DNA of 64,000 nt, from the NCBI RefSeq assembly GCF_041080655.1, contig NZ_CP163525.1:6262001-6326000 (forward strand), given 5' to 3'. A model generated the notes under the pieces. The model was not told the origin of the DNA. It did no database searches and saw only the letters and a program-made list of their open reading frames with translations. Origin of the DNA: Streptomyces sp. CG4. GTDB lineage: Bacteria; Actinomycetota; Actinomycetes; Streptomycetales; Streptomycetaceae. A program made the translations under genes and the position numbers. Numbering within the stretch: the first letter of the stretch is position 1; each line of letters opens with the position of its first letter. Below, one piece after another: positions 41,363-50,222 of the stretch.

Positions 41363-42712
41363 ATGGAGCAGAGGGACTTCGCGGTGGCGGACTTAAGACT
41401 GGACGGTAACAACCCTCGGCATGCTGTGCCGACACCAACGACACGCGAAGCCATCGCAGCTCTGCTTGGGAAGGACCCCGAGAAGCTACTGCGGCTGGCT
41501 CAAGACATCGCCCAAAAGGGAGTCAATCCCACTGAATTCCCCATTGTAGTTTATGAAGACGGTCACGCAATCGTTATCGAGGGAAATCGTAGAATCGCTG
41601 CGCTCAAGGCGCTAGCCGATCCGTCCTTGGTGGAAGAGTCGCGCATTCGGCAAATGTTCGCAATTGCTGCGCGCCGTCATTCATACCCCCAGTCCGTACG
41701 CTGTGTAGTGGCAGAAAGCAGGGAAGAGGCGCGCCACTGGATCACTCTCAGGCACACCGGGGAAAACGAGGGTGTCGGAATCCAGCCTTGGACGACTGAG
41801 CAGAAGACGCGGTTCGCGGAGAAGAAAACCCCTACCGAAAAAGCGTTGCGCTTTATGCAGCAAGTCTCGGAATGGTACAGCGCCGACGAGAAGTTGTTGC
41901 AGGACATAGAGATTGTTCGCTCGACGCGACTCACTACGCTCGCTCGCCTGCTCTCCGACCCTAAAGTCAGGAATTCCTTGGGGTTCGACTTCCGGGATGA
42001 CGGGATCCTGGCCGAGTATGAGCCGGAAGCAATGCATAACTCGGTGCGACGCCTGTTCTCTGACTTGGCAACTCATCTTTCGGTGTCCCGGGTCAAGAGC
42101 AAAGACCAGCGAAGCGAGTATCTCGGCGCCATCAAAGACGATCTTCCGCAGAACTCGCAGCGTCTGACTCAGCCCCGCTTTGTGCCAAAGCAAAAATCAG
42201 CGGGTCCCCCAGTAACTGTTCAGGCGCCGAGTCAACCCTCCGCGCCTGCCCGTCCAACATCTTCGGTGCCCAATAGGCCTCAGCAAGACAAGCGCGTCTT
42301 TCAAAATGTCGTAATGAGGAATATCAGTCCTCGAACGGCCAAGGTTCTTAACGAGGCGAAGAAGATTGTCATCGCCGACTCTCCGAACGTTGCAGCCATT
42401 ATGATCCGCGCTGTCATCGACATCGCCGTAACAGAGGCAGCAGAAACACAAGGATGGCGTCGACGGCAAGACAAGTTGCGGGATCGAATCGGTGTTGCTC
42501 TACGCCATATCGACCCGGAAAATGCGGACAGGAAGCTCGACGAAGCCCGCAGGATGTCTCAGAACGACGGTGCTTTGTCTGTTAAAAATCTACACAGTTT
42601 CATGCATCAATGGGACGTCCACCCCATGATCGTGGATATCACGACACTCAGTGTGGTTTACACACCCATGCTCCTAAAGCTGGATGAGTATTTGGGAGAA
42701 AATCCCAAATGA
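41363..42712 (+). CDS. ParB/Srx-fold protein with helical C-terminal domain, cargo cassette gene 1
   Basis: A 449-residue protein. The N-terminus has the ParB/sulfiredoxin-fold pattern: DGNNPRH (residues 14-20) and the nucleotide-binding EGNRRIAALK (residues 73-82). A central helical part follows, then a Pro/Gln linker (about residues 275-305) and a helical C-terminal domain (about 310-449) vaguely like DUF4145/HEPN folds but without RxxxxH. Codon 11 is TTA, so translation may depend on bldA tRNA. GC is clearly lower than the AICE backbone. The stop overlaps the methyltransferase start. It probably binds or cuts DNA; nuclease activity is not proven. Confidence 0.72.
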   Translation: MEQRDFAVADLRLDGNNPRHAVPTPTTREAIAALLGKDPEKLLRLAQDIAQKGVNPTEFPIVVYEDGHAIVIEGNRRIAALKALADPSLVEESRIRQMFAIAARRHSYPQSVRCVVAESREEARHWITLRHTGENEGVGIQPWTTEQKTRFAEKKTPTEKALRFMQQVSEWYSADEKLLQDIEIVRSTRLTTLARLLSDPKVRNSLGFDFRDDGILAEYEPEAMHNSVRRLFSDLATHLSVSRVKSKDQRSEYLGAIKDDLPQNSQRLTQPRFVPKQKSAGPPVTVQAPSQPSAPARPTSSVPNRPQQDKRVFQNVVMRNISPRTAKVLNEAKKIVIADSPNVAAIMIRAVIDIAVTEAAETQGWRRRQDKLRDRIGVALRHIDPENADRKLDEARRMSQNDGALSVKNLHSFMHQWDVHPMIVDITTLSVVYTPMLLKLDEYLGENPK

Positions 42713-43587
42713 CGAGATACATCAGCCCCCTCCGTTACCCCGGTGGAAAGGCTCGCCTAGCCGGATATATCAAACACCTAATTGACTCCCAGCACCCCCG
42801 ACCGACCCACTACTCGGAGCCGTTCTGTGGAGGCGCCGGCGCTGCACTTAAGCTTCTCACCGACGGCACCGTAGATCACATACATCTGAATGATGCGGAC
42901 CCGGGGATCGCCGCCTTCTGGCGGTGTGTCTTCACCATGACCAGTGAGTTCGCAGAGTTGGTGCGCGCCGCCGAGGTGACGATCGACAGCTGGCGTAGGG
43001 CCGCAAATACGTACGCTAGTCCCCTAGGGAAAGATGATCTCGATCTAGGATTCGCAACGTTCTTCTTGAACCGATGCAACCGATCAGGGATCCTTCGTGC
43101 CCGTCCCATCGGCGGTTACGAGCAGAAGGGTAAGTGGAAGATCGACGCGCGCTTCAACCGCGAAGGGTTGGCGGAGCGTATAGAGCTGCTTGGATCGTAT
43201 CGGGACAGTGTCTCCTTGTCGCAGCAAGACGGTCGGCAGCATATTCAAGACCTGGAAGCCCTGGGTGAGAACGTCTTGGCGTATGTGGACCCTCCCTACT
43301 TGGTCCAGGGCGATCGCCTCTACATGGATTCCCTCAGCTCGGAAGACCACACTGAACTATCCTCGGTTCTGTCTGGAAGCCCCATTAAATGGTTCCTGAC
43401 TTATGATGCCGAGAGCCGTATCACGGAAAGCCTGTACCCAGATCACCGGTGCATGCAGTTCGAGATATCGCATAGTGCGCAGGTGCGTCATCTGGGGGTC
43501 GAGTACGCCGTTTTCAGTAAAGATTTGCACGTTCCAGAATTTGATGGCGTTATCGGCAAGAATGACTATCTTTGGCTAACAGTCTGA
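42709..43587 (+). CDS. D12-class (Dam-like) DNA adenine N6-methyltransferase, cargo gene 2
   Basis: A 292-residue enzyme of the alpha-type (Dam/DpnM/T4 Dam) class: motif X SPLRYPGGKARL (residues 6-17), SAM motif I EPFCGGAGAALKL (37-49), and catalytic motif IV VDPPYL (193-198). All key residues are intact. It should methylate adenine in a specific double-stranded site to protect self DNA. The ATGA overlap with the ParB-like gene shows translational coupling. No classical restriction endonuclease is adjacent, so its partner is probably the flanking cassette proteins. Confidence 0.9.
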   Translation: MTRYISPLRYPGGKARLAGYIKHLIDSQHPRPTHYSEPFCGGAGAALKLLTDGTVDHIHLNDADPGIAAFWRCVFTMTSEFAELVRAAEVTIDSWRRAANTYASPLGKDDLDLGFATFFLNRCNRSGILRARPIGGYEQKGKWKIDARFNREGLAERIELLGSYRDSVSLSQQDGRQHIQDLEALGENVLAYVDPPYLVQGDRLYMDSLSSEDHTELSSVLSGSPIKWFLTYDAESRITESLYPDHRCMQFEISHSAQVRHLGVEYAVFSKDLHVPEFDGVIGKNDYLWLTV

Positions 43588-43597
43588 GGGGGTAAGT

Positions 43598-44440
43598 TTG
43601 ACGATCGTACACTTTCCTGAATATCGGGCGTACGACCAGGAAAGGGTCAGGGCGAGTGATGCCATGATGGCATTGCTGGCAGGATCCCGGCTTGCGGAGA
43701 ATACGCTGCGCCTGACTGATGGCAGTACTCGCCTTCTGCCCGAAATATTCCCTGCGGTACCTCATATTCGACGCATGAATCTGACGACGGCGAATGCCCG
43801 CACGCTGCTTTCTCAAGCTGAGCAGCACCTAGGTGCTATGGCTGTGCCCTACGCTCTCGCCATTCACGAGGACTTCGTTAAGACATGCTTCGATCTCCTG
43901 CTTAGGGATAGCCAAATTACGTCGGCGGAAATTCAAAGTGCGAACGCATCGTCCATGCATAGACTTTTTGAGAGGAAGACTGGTAAGCGGCTCCCAAGTG
44001 ATTCCATAGAACAATTCCACCTTATTCGACGCATGCGTAACGCGGTGATTCACGCAGGTGGGAAGCCGAAACAAGGTCTTGTCGCGGCGGCCAACAGCCT
44101 ATCTTCTGGGGCGCTTGCGCAGTGGGTGAAAGTAACCGGCGAACACCCGGCCACTCGCGTTCAGCTCGGCGTTCCCGTCACCTTCTCTCACGGGGGGCTA
44201 GTTCTAGCGCTAGCGGTGACAAAGCGAATATCGCAGGAAATGAACTTTGCGCTCATGGGGAGTCTTTCGCGCGACACATGGGCCGATGTTGCGCTTGAAG
44301 ATTTCATCGCCGAACATCCACGGTTGGTCCACATAGCGCAGCGAAAAAGAAAGTTGAGTGGTTTTCTCCAAAGTTATTACCAGGCGCTCAATCTGACCGA
44401 AGCCGAGACGGTCTCAGCAATGCAGAGAGCAGGATGGTAA
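43598..44440 (+). CDS. HEPN-motif protein of unknown family, cargo gene 3
   Basis: A 280-residue helical protein. The segment HLIRRMRNAVIHAGG (about residues 141-155) gives R147 and H152 in the Rx4H (RNxxxH) pattern of HEPN ribonucleases, within a helical context typical of that fold. No other motif is recognised. The TTG start is preceded by GAGGGGG, 10 nt after the methyltransferase stop. It probably acts as an RNA-targeting effector or toxin of the cassette; this is inference. The stop is 5 nt from a convergent tRNA-like RNA. Confidence 0.62.
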   Translation: MTIVHFPEYRAYDQERVRASDAMMALLAGSRLAENTLRLTDGSTRLLPEIFPAVPHIRRMNLTTANARTLLSQAEQHLGAMAVPYALAIHEDFVKTCFDLLLRDSQITSAEIQSANASSMHRLFERKTGKRLPSDSIEQFHLIRRMRNAVIHAGGKPKQGLVAAANSLSSGALAQWVKVTGEHPATRVQLGVPVTFSHGGLVLALAVTKRISQEMNFALMGSLSRDTWADVALEDFIAEHPRLVHIAQRKRKLSGFLQSYYQALNLTEAETVSAMQRAGW

Positions 44441-44445
44441 AAGTG

Positions 44446-44557
44446 AAAAGAGGGCGCTCTTCCAGTTAAGCTACCCGCCGGGACTCGAACCCGGACCTCC
44501 CTCTTCTGTGGATGCCAGCGGTCGTGAACCGCAGTGGGCTTCTTGGGCCTCGCATCC
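44446..44557 (-). ncRNA. Permuted tRNA-like RNA without acceptor stem
   Basis: On the minus strand, in order: stem GGATGC/GCATCC (44557-44552 with 44515-44510) enclosing hairpin GCGGTTCACGACCGC; AGAAGAGGG (44507-44499); T arm CCGGGTTCGAGTCCCGG (44494-44478); 6-nt linker; D arm GCTTAACTGGAAGAGC (44471-44456) with GG in the loop; then CCCTCTTTT (44454-44446). The last pairs with AGAAGAGGG as an extended anticodon stem. The tRNA halves are thus swapped, joined where the acceptor stem should be, and open at the anticodon. It cannot be a normal tRNA. Confidence 0.68.
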
Positions 44558-44919
44558 CTTCACTACAAGCAGAATAGCAGACGTTGCTACAAGCTGGTCG
44601 GCCCTCAAGTCGACTGTGTTGCAGTGACGTTGAACACCCCGTAGCGCTGCTCGAAGTTCATGAGACCACGTCTGACGACGTTGATTCGGTTGTCTGTGGC
44701 CGCAGCGGGAGCCTGGTGGGGAGGCGTAGCCGGGCCCAGCGCGCATGGTCGGTGGCACACCATCCGTTGTGTCTGGCTGTGTGAGCTGAAGCTCAGACGG
44801 TTGGGCAGAGCGCCGCGCATCGGTCAGGTGGCATAACGCGAGAGAGAAGAACCCGGGCGGATGACCGGGCTCGTCTCCCTGCAAAGGTGGAACACGGTGG
44901 TTGGCAGACGCCGTTGGCT
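44558..44919. other. 362-bp gap after the cargo cassette
   Basis: Should hold the promoter of the minus-strand tRNA-like RNA and the 3' end of the regulatory operon. Open frames here have shadow-like composition; no gene, repeat or clear promoter was recognised. Confidence 0.35.
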
Positions 44920-45222
44920 TCAGAAGCGGCGAGGTTCGCTTGCCGCCAGGAGGTGGCCACGGCTGATCGCTACGCGGAGTACGTCCCGCAGAGATCCAGT
45001 CAGCTTGTCCGCCAGGAGGCGTACCTCTTCAGGTCCCGAGTCTTTGCCGCCGAGGGTTTCCGATGCCTGGTCCAACAGTTCCGCGGCCATACCCAGTTGT
45101 ACCGCCTCGATGTTGTCCGCCAGGCGGGACATATGGCCGTCCCCGTCATCGGTGCTGAGGTAGCAGGGTTTGCCCTCCCGACCCGACCACGGGAGGAGCC
45201 GGAGTTCGTTCCGTGCCGTCAT
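44920..45222 (-). CDS. Conserved Streptomyces protein downstream of GntR gene (100 aa)
   Basis: A 100-residue soluble protein MTARNELRLLPWSGREGKPC, then CYLSTDDGDGHMSRLADNIE and a helical C-terminus (QLGMAAELLDQASETL). I recall similar proteins coupled to GntR regulators in many Streptomyces plasmids and genomes, without known function. The ATG overlaps the regulator's stop (ATGA). Last gene of the six-gene operon. Confidence 0.72.
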   Translation of the reverse strand: MTARNELRLLPWSGREGKPCYLSTDDGDGHMSRLADNIEAVQLGMAAELLDQASETLGGKDSGPEEVRLLADKLTGSLRDVLRVAISRGHLLAASEPRRF

Positions 45223-45950
45223 CCTTGCGTCTTCCTCTCACTGATCATGTGGTGGGTGGTGAAAACCGCGTCGACGCGGTCCCCGGGGAACACCAGGAGG
45301 GCGGCCTCGACGACTCGCCCGGTCGTGTCGGCTGCAACGCGTGTGATCGCGAGGACCGCAAGAGCTGAACTGATGCGGAGGGCCGACGTCTCTTCTGGCG
45401 TCGGGAGGCGGGCGGAGACTGTCTCCCGGATCTCTGCCGGCGGAGGGCGGAGCACGGGGAAGCTCGCTTCTGCCCGTGCACAGGAGAGTCCGTCGCCGAG
45501 CGCTGCGGGCGATGTCATCTCGTGCGGGACGTAGATGCGGGCCATGCTGTGCGGGGACTCTCCCTCGTAGCTGAGGCAGAGGAATTCGGTCAGTGGGCTG
45601 CCGTTCGGGACGCGCAGCAGGGCTGTCAGCTCTCCGCGCGCGCCCATTGCGGTGGTGCGGACCGTGACGCGCAGATCAGTGTCCGCGGCTGTCCGAGGGT
45701 CCAGCGTGCCCCATCCGCCGACGTATGCGATCTTGCGGAGGGGGCGGCGAACGAAGTTGCCCTTGCCGTGGATCTTCTCGACGAGGCCCTCGCCCTGAAG
45801 TGCCCCGAGAGCGCGCCGCAGCGTCGCCGTACTGACCTTGTATTGGCCGGCCAACCCGGACTCGGGCGGAAGGCGTTCGCCGGGCTTGATGTGACCGGTC
45901 GTGATCTGGTGCCGTAGGTCATCGGCGATGTCGTGATGGCGTGCGGCCAT
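45219..45950 (-). CDS. GntR/UTRA transcriptional regulator
   Basis: A 243-residue HutC-type GntR regulator. The winged helix DDLRHQITTGHIKPGERLPP, ESGLAGQYKVSTATLRRALG, LVEKIHGKGNFV covers about residues 8-75; a UTRA effector domain follows. The start MAARHHDIA at 45950 was chosen because the HTH begins there; the longer frame is noncoding. It sits inside the minus-strand operon. A separate GntR gene diverges at 47064; either may bind the CTAG palindromes at 47024-47054. Confidence 0.85.
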   Translation of the reverse strand: MAARHHDIADDLRHQITTGHIKPGERLPPESGLAGQYKVSTATLRRALGALQGEGLVEKIHGKGNFVRRPLRKIAYVGGWGTLDPRTAADTDLRVTVRTTAMGARGELTALLRVPNGSPLTEFLCLSYEGESPHSMARIYVPHEMTSPAALGDGLSCARAEASFPVLRPPPAEIRETVSARLPTPEETSALRISSALAVLAITRVAADTTGRVVEAALLVFPGDRVDAVFTTHHMISERKTQG

Positions 45951-45958
45951 GGACCCGA

Positions 45959-46183
45959 TCACCGCCTTCTCATCATCCGCACGGCGGCGAGCCGGGTTCG
46001 CGTGTGTATGGTCAGCAGCTCGCCCGACTCGAAGAGGAGTTGCTTGGCGCCGTTGGACAGTTGGAAGAGGTTGCCCACGCGGCATGCCCGGCCGCCGACC
46101 TGGATGATGTCGCCGCGCTGAACAGTGGTCGCGGTGACCTCCACGTTGGATACCAGCGCGCCGCCGGGAACGGGAGCGTTCAC
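45959..46183 (-). CDS. Small conserved protein of the regulatory operon (74 aa)
   Basis: A 74-residue beta-rich protein (NVEVTATTVQRGDIIQVGGR, NLFQLSNGAKQLLFESGELL). The GTG start overlaps the upstream stop (GTGA), and GGGGAGG lies 7 nt before it. Often found immediately before a GntR gene in Streptomyces, from memory. Function unknown. Confidence 0.68.
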   Translation of the reverse strand: MNAPVPGGALVSNVEVTATTVQRGDIIQVGGRACRVGNLFQLSNGAKQLLFESGELLTIHTRTRLAAVRMMRRR

Positions 46184-46383
46184 CGCTGTACCTCCCCGGG
46201 CGTGGACTGGTCGTATGTCGAGTGGCATGGGCAGTCGCATTTCTCGTAGACAACCGGCAGGTCGACCGGTGCCGGGGCGGCGGAGGACTCCGCGCAAGCG
46301 GGGTGTGTACCGATCCGGCACGCGGTCGATCGGTAGGAGGCAGCCGAGGCGTCCTCGACGCGGGGCTGTTGGCGGGAAGGCAT
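46180..46383 (-). CDS. Small Cys-rich protein (67 aa)
   Basis: A 67-residue protein with five Cys, including the cluster CDCPCHS near residue 51, suggesting metal binding. Both ends overlap neighbours (TGATG upstream, GTGA downstream), supporting translation within the operon. Confidence 0.62.
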   Translation of the reverse strand: MPSRQQPRVEDASAASYRSTACRIGTHPACAESSAAPAPVDLPVVYEKCDCPCHSTYDQSTPGEVQR

Positions 46384-46694
46384 CAGTGGACCCCCGCCAG
46401 GGCCGACCAGACTTCAGCCGGCAGGTGGGAAGCGACGACCACCGGGCGCGGACGTACTCGTTCCTCCCGAGCCAGCACGTACGGGCGGACGAGCGCGTTT
46501 TCCTCACCTCTGAGCGGGTGTCGGTGGTTCGCGATGCCGGAGGCCCGGCCCAGGACGACCGTCGGCGCGTCAGCGGACGCACGGAGGGCGCGTGCGGCCG
46601 GCGACCGGAAGGGCGTTAAGGGGCGGCGGTGCCTGCCCCTGGGGAAGTACCGCGCTCTGGTGAGCGAGACGGCACGGCGGATACGGTTGAGCAC
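46383..46694 (-). CDS. Small Arg-rich protein (103 aa)
   Basis: A 103-residue basic protein with GRHRRP near residue 20 and the conserved-looking segment LRGEENALVRPYVLAREERV. I recall similar proteins upstream of GntR regulators in Streptomyces. It is 5 nt from the preceding gene and overlaps the next. Function unknown. Confidence 0.66.
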   Translation of the reverse strand: MLNRIRRAVSLTRARYFPRGRHRRPLTPFRSPAARALRASADAPTVVLGRASGIANHRHPLRGEENALVRPYVLAREERVRPRPVVVASHLPAEVWSALAGVH

Positions 46695-46699
46695 GCTAC

Positions 46700-46984
46700 T
46701 CAGCTCCTATCGCTGATGGCAGGTCCCCCGACATCGCCCGTCGTGGGGACCGCTTTGCGTACGACCGCCCAGAGGGTGCGGCCGTTCAGGCTGGTGGCGA
46801 CGAGGCCGAACCGATCGGCTTCTGCCACTGCTTCCAGGGCCTCCCGCCATAAATCGGCGGAGAGCGAGTCCGGCACTTCCGCTTCGACCGACGAGTACCG
46901 GTCGTGCTCCTCCACGCGCGCGACGAGCCCGACGGCGGACAGCCGGGCAGCGATGGCCGCCGCGCTAACTCCCGAAGCGGGCAC
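46700..46984 (-). CDS. Small hypothetical protein, first gene of the regulatory operon (94 aa)
   Basis: A 94-residue alpha/beta protein (AAAIAARLSAVGLVARVEEH, DRYSSVEAEVPDSLSADLWR). The GTG at 46984 was chosen for GGAGG 7 nt upstream. Transcription probably starts in the 46985-47063 gap shared with the divergent GntR gene, so the CTAG operators there may control both. Confidence 0.66.
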   Translation of the reverse strand: MPASGVSAAAIAARLSAVGLVARVEEHDRYSSVEAEVPDSLSADLWREALEAVAEADRFGLVATSLNGRTLWAVVRKAVPTTGDVGGPAISDRS

Positions 46985-47023
46985 AGGGCAGCCTCCGTCA
47001 AGCGGCAATCACGTTCGGTGAAG

Positions 47024-47057
47024 CTAGTTAACTAGATTAGAGCTAGTGGACTAGATT
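47024..47057. promoter_or_regulatory. Divergent promoter with two CTAG palindromic operators
   Basis: CTAGTTAACTAG (47024-47035, perfect) and CTAGTGGACTAG (47043-47054, imperfect), 19 bp apart. They overlap a plausible -35 TTAACT (47028) and -10 TAGATT (47052) whose start point would be at or near the GntR ATG at 47064, implying a leaderless, autoregulated mRNA. Confidence 0.68.
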
Positions 47058-47063
47058 TTCCAT

Positions 47064-47819
47064 ATGCCTGAGCAGCCGCCCTATCTCCGCATCGCCGACG
47101 AACTCCGGCGGCGGATCGCGGAGCATGCGTGGGAGCCGGGGGACCGTCTGCCCTCTCGCGCCCAGATCGGCCAGGAGTGCGGCGTGGGCGAGAACGTCGT
47201 CCGTCGCGCGCAGGAGCTGCTGATCTCCCAGGGTGTGCTGGAGGGGCGGGCCGGATCGGGCACGTACGTCGCCGAGCCCCGGCAGCGGGTCCGGGTCGTC
47301 CGGTCATCGGCCCGGGAGCAGCCCAGTGGATCGCCGTTCCGCGCGGATATGAGGGCCGTGGGCAGGCAAGGTGATTGGGAGAGTCGGACCGATGCCAAGG
47401 TGCCGGCTCCGGCAGCCATTGCGGCCCGGCTCGGCATTGCCGAGAGCGATCTGTGCGTCCGGACGACGTACGAGTTCTTGGCGGATGGCAGGCCGGTGCA
47501 GCTGTCCACGAGCTGGGAGCCGTACGACCTCACCGCTGGCACTCTCATCGTCCTCCCCGAGGGTGGGCCGCACGCCGGGGCGGGTGTCGTGAACCGCATG
47601 GCCGCGATCGGCGTCACGGTCAGCCATGCCGTGGAGCAGCCCGAGCCGCGGCAGGCGACGGCCGAGGAGGCGTCGATGCTCGGCATCCAGAAGGCCGCGC
47701 TCGTCACGCACATCCGGCGGACGTACTACAGCGACCAGGGGCGGCCCGTGGAGACGGCGGACATCGTGGTGCCCGCCGCGCACTGCGAGATCGTGTACGA
47801 GATCCCGATCAACCGTTAG
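47064..47819 (+). CDS. GntR/UTRA transcriptional regulator
   Basis: A 251-residue GntR-family HutC subfamily protein: winged helix (ADELRRRIAEHAWEPGDRLP, RAQIGQECGVGENVVRRAQE, GVLEGRAGSGTYVAEP), then a UTRA domain ending EIVYEIPINR. No ribosome site precedes the ATG; with a -10 box 7 nt upstream it is probably leaderless. It overlaps the convergent HAD-like gene by 4 nt. Confidence 0.88.
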   Translation: MPEQPPYLRIADELRRRIAEHAWEPGDRLPSRAQIGQECGVGENVVRRAQELLISQGVLEGRAGSGTYVAEPRQRVRVVRSSAREQPSGSPFRADMRAVGRQGDWESRTDAKVPAPAAIAARLGIAESDLCVRTTYEFLADGRPVQLSTSWEPYDLTAGTLIVLPEGGPHAGAGVVNRMAAIGVTVSHAVEQPEPRQATAEEASMLGIQKAALVTHIRRTYYSDQGRPVETADIVVPAAHCEIVYEIPINR

Positions 47820-48310
47820 TCGGCGCCCTCAGTAGCGAGCCAATCGGCGAGCGCGGAGAAGTCGGCATCTACGAGGCCTTTGGCCGGGTCGACGCGATGA
47901 AGCAGCGACGCCCCAGGGTGTTGCGCAGCGACCCACAAGCGATCCATGGCGCTGATTTCGTCGTCGACCCAGATGAACGGTCGACCGTCGGCCCACTCGA
48001 CCAAGGGGCGAGTCTTCCAGTGCAGGCCGCGCGGTCCCTCGTCGGCGCCGGTGTCCGGCCACTCCACCACAGGCAGCTTCGGCAGTCCGAGGCGCGGGGC
48101 GACGACTTCGTTCGCCTCCTCCATCCACGTCGTGGCCCAAGCGAGACGACAGCCCAAGGCCAGCAGACGTGCTCCGATCCCGGGATCGAGCCGATCAAGC
48201 AGCGGGTTCCCCCGGTCGACCGGCGTCGAGGAGCCGTACGACGCCCCGAACGGGATGAGTGGGCCGTCGACGTCGAGGAAGAGGATGGGGCGCTCCGCTG
48301 CGCTGGTCAC
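47816..48310 (-). CDS. HAD-domain hydrolase-like protein (164 aa)
   Basis: A 164-residue HAD-like protein with motif I FLDVDGPL (about residues 11-18), motif II-like Thr in WATTWMEEAN, and an Asp pair WVDDEIS near residue 114, which fit a small phosphatase. The third motif-I Asp is present. The GTG start has no ribosome site. It is the last gene before attR. Similar proteins occur in Streptomyces plasmids; substrate unknown. Confidence 0.75.
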   Translation of the reverse strand: MTSAAERPILFLDVDGPLIPFGASYGSSTPVDRGNPLLDRLDPGIGARLLALGCRLAWATTWMEEANEVVAPRLGLPKLPVVEWPDTGADEGPRGLHWKTRPLVEWADGRPFIWVDDEISAMDRLWVAAQHPGASLLHRVDPAKGLVDADFSALADWLATEGAD

Positions 48311-48355
48311 AGCGGCACGATAGCCCCGCGGAGCAGTGAGGGGACCCGACTTCCC

Positions 48356-48373
48356 GGGCCGTCTCTGGGCCGT
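48356..48373. other. Candidate integrase arm site near attR
   Basis: GGGCCGTCTCTGGGCCGT: two GGGCCGT at an 11-bp period, matching sites at 32173-32190 near attL and 32966-32983 (with GGGCAGT) at the int 3' end. It lies about 90 bp inside the right core. Confidence 0.5.
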
Positions 48374-48462
48374 GCGAGGGTGCCCGAGGGCACTCGGCAG
48401 CGACCGACAGTGACAGACGAGCTACAGTCGCCACCACAGAAACCCCAGGTCAGACGGCCCGG

Positions 48463-48510
48463 ACCAAACGGGTTAACACCCAAGCCTGGCGTTCAGGCAA
48501 GATGGGGTGT
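48463..48510. repeat. attR: 48-bp direct repeat
   Basis: Perfect copy of 32049-32096. It ends 41 nt before the ettA start codon, so the core probably lies in the ettA promoter or leader. Confidence 0.93.
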
Positions 48511-48551
48511 ATCTGCCCACTGCCAGATTTCAAGCTGCCGGACGGTTTCTC

Positions 48552-50216
<1,665 letters not shown>

Positions 50217-50222
50217 TCGGTC

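Larger units (their letters stand above)
32049..48510. mobile_element. pSAM2-like integrative and conjugative element (AICE), about 16.5 kb
   Basis: Bounded by a perfect 48-bp direct repeat (32049-32096 and 48463-48510). Inside are a tyrosine integrase, excisionase, RepSA-like initiator, Spd genes, FtsK/TraSA-like translocase, KorSA-like repressor with palindromic operators, and Pif-like Nudix protein, the pSAM2 backbone order. Cargo: a lower-GC ParB/methyltransferase/HEPN cassette, a tRNA-like RNA, and a GntR-containing regulatory block. The insertion is not in a tRNA gene; attR sits 42 nt upstream of ettA. A Pra-like activator was not recognised. Confidence 0.92.

Noticed and set aside
41073..41444. 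123-aa minus-strand frame in the gap before the cargo cassette
   Set aside because: No recognisable motif, overlaps the start of the ParB-like gene, no ribosome site.
44446..44507. Ordinary tRNA gene
   Set aside because: T arm precedes D arm and there is no acceptor stem, so no cloverleaf can form in the normal order.
44471..44884. 137-aa minus-strand frame over the tRNA-like RNA
   Set aside because: Ends inside the structured RNA, implausible composition; the RNA explanation fits better.
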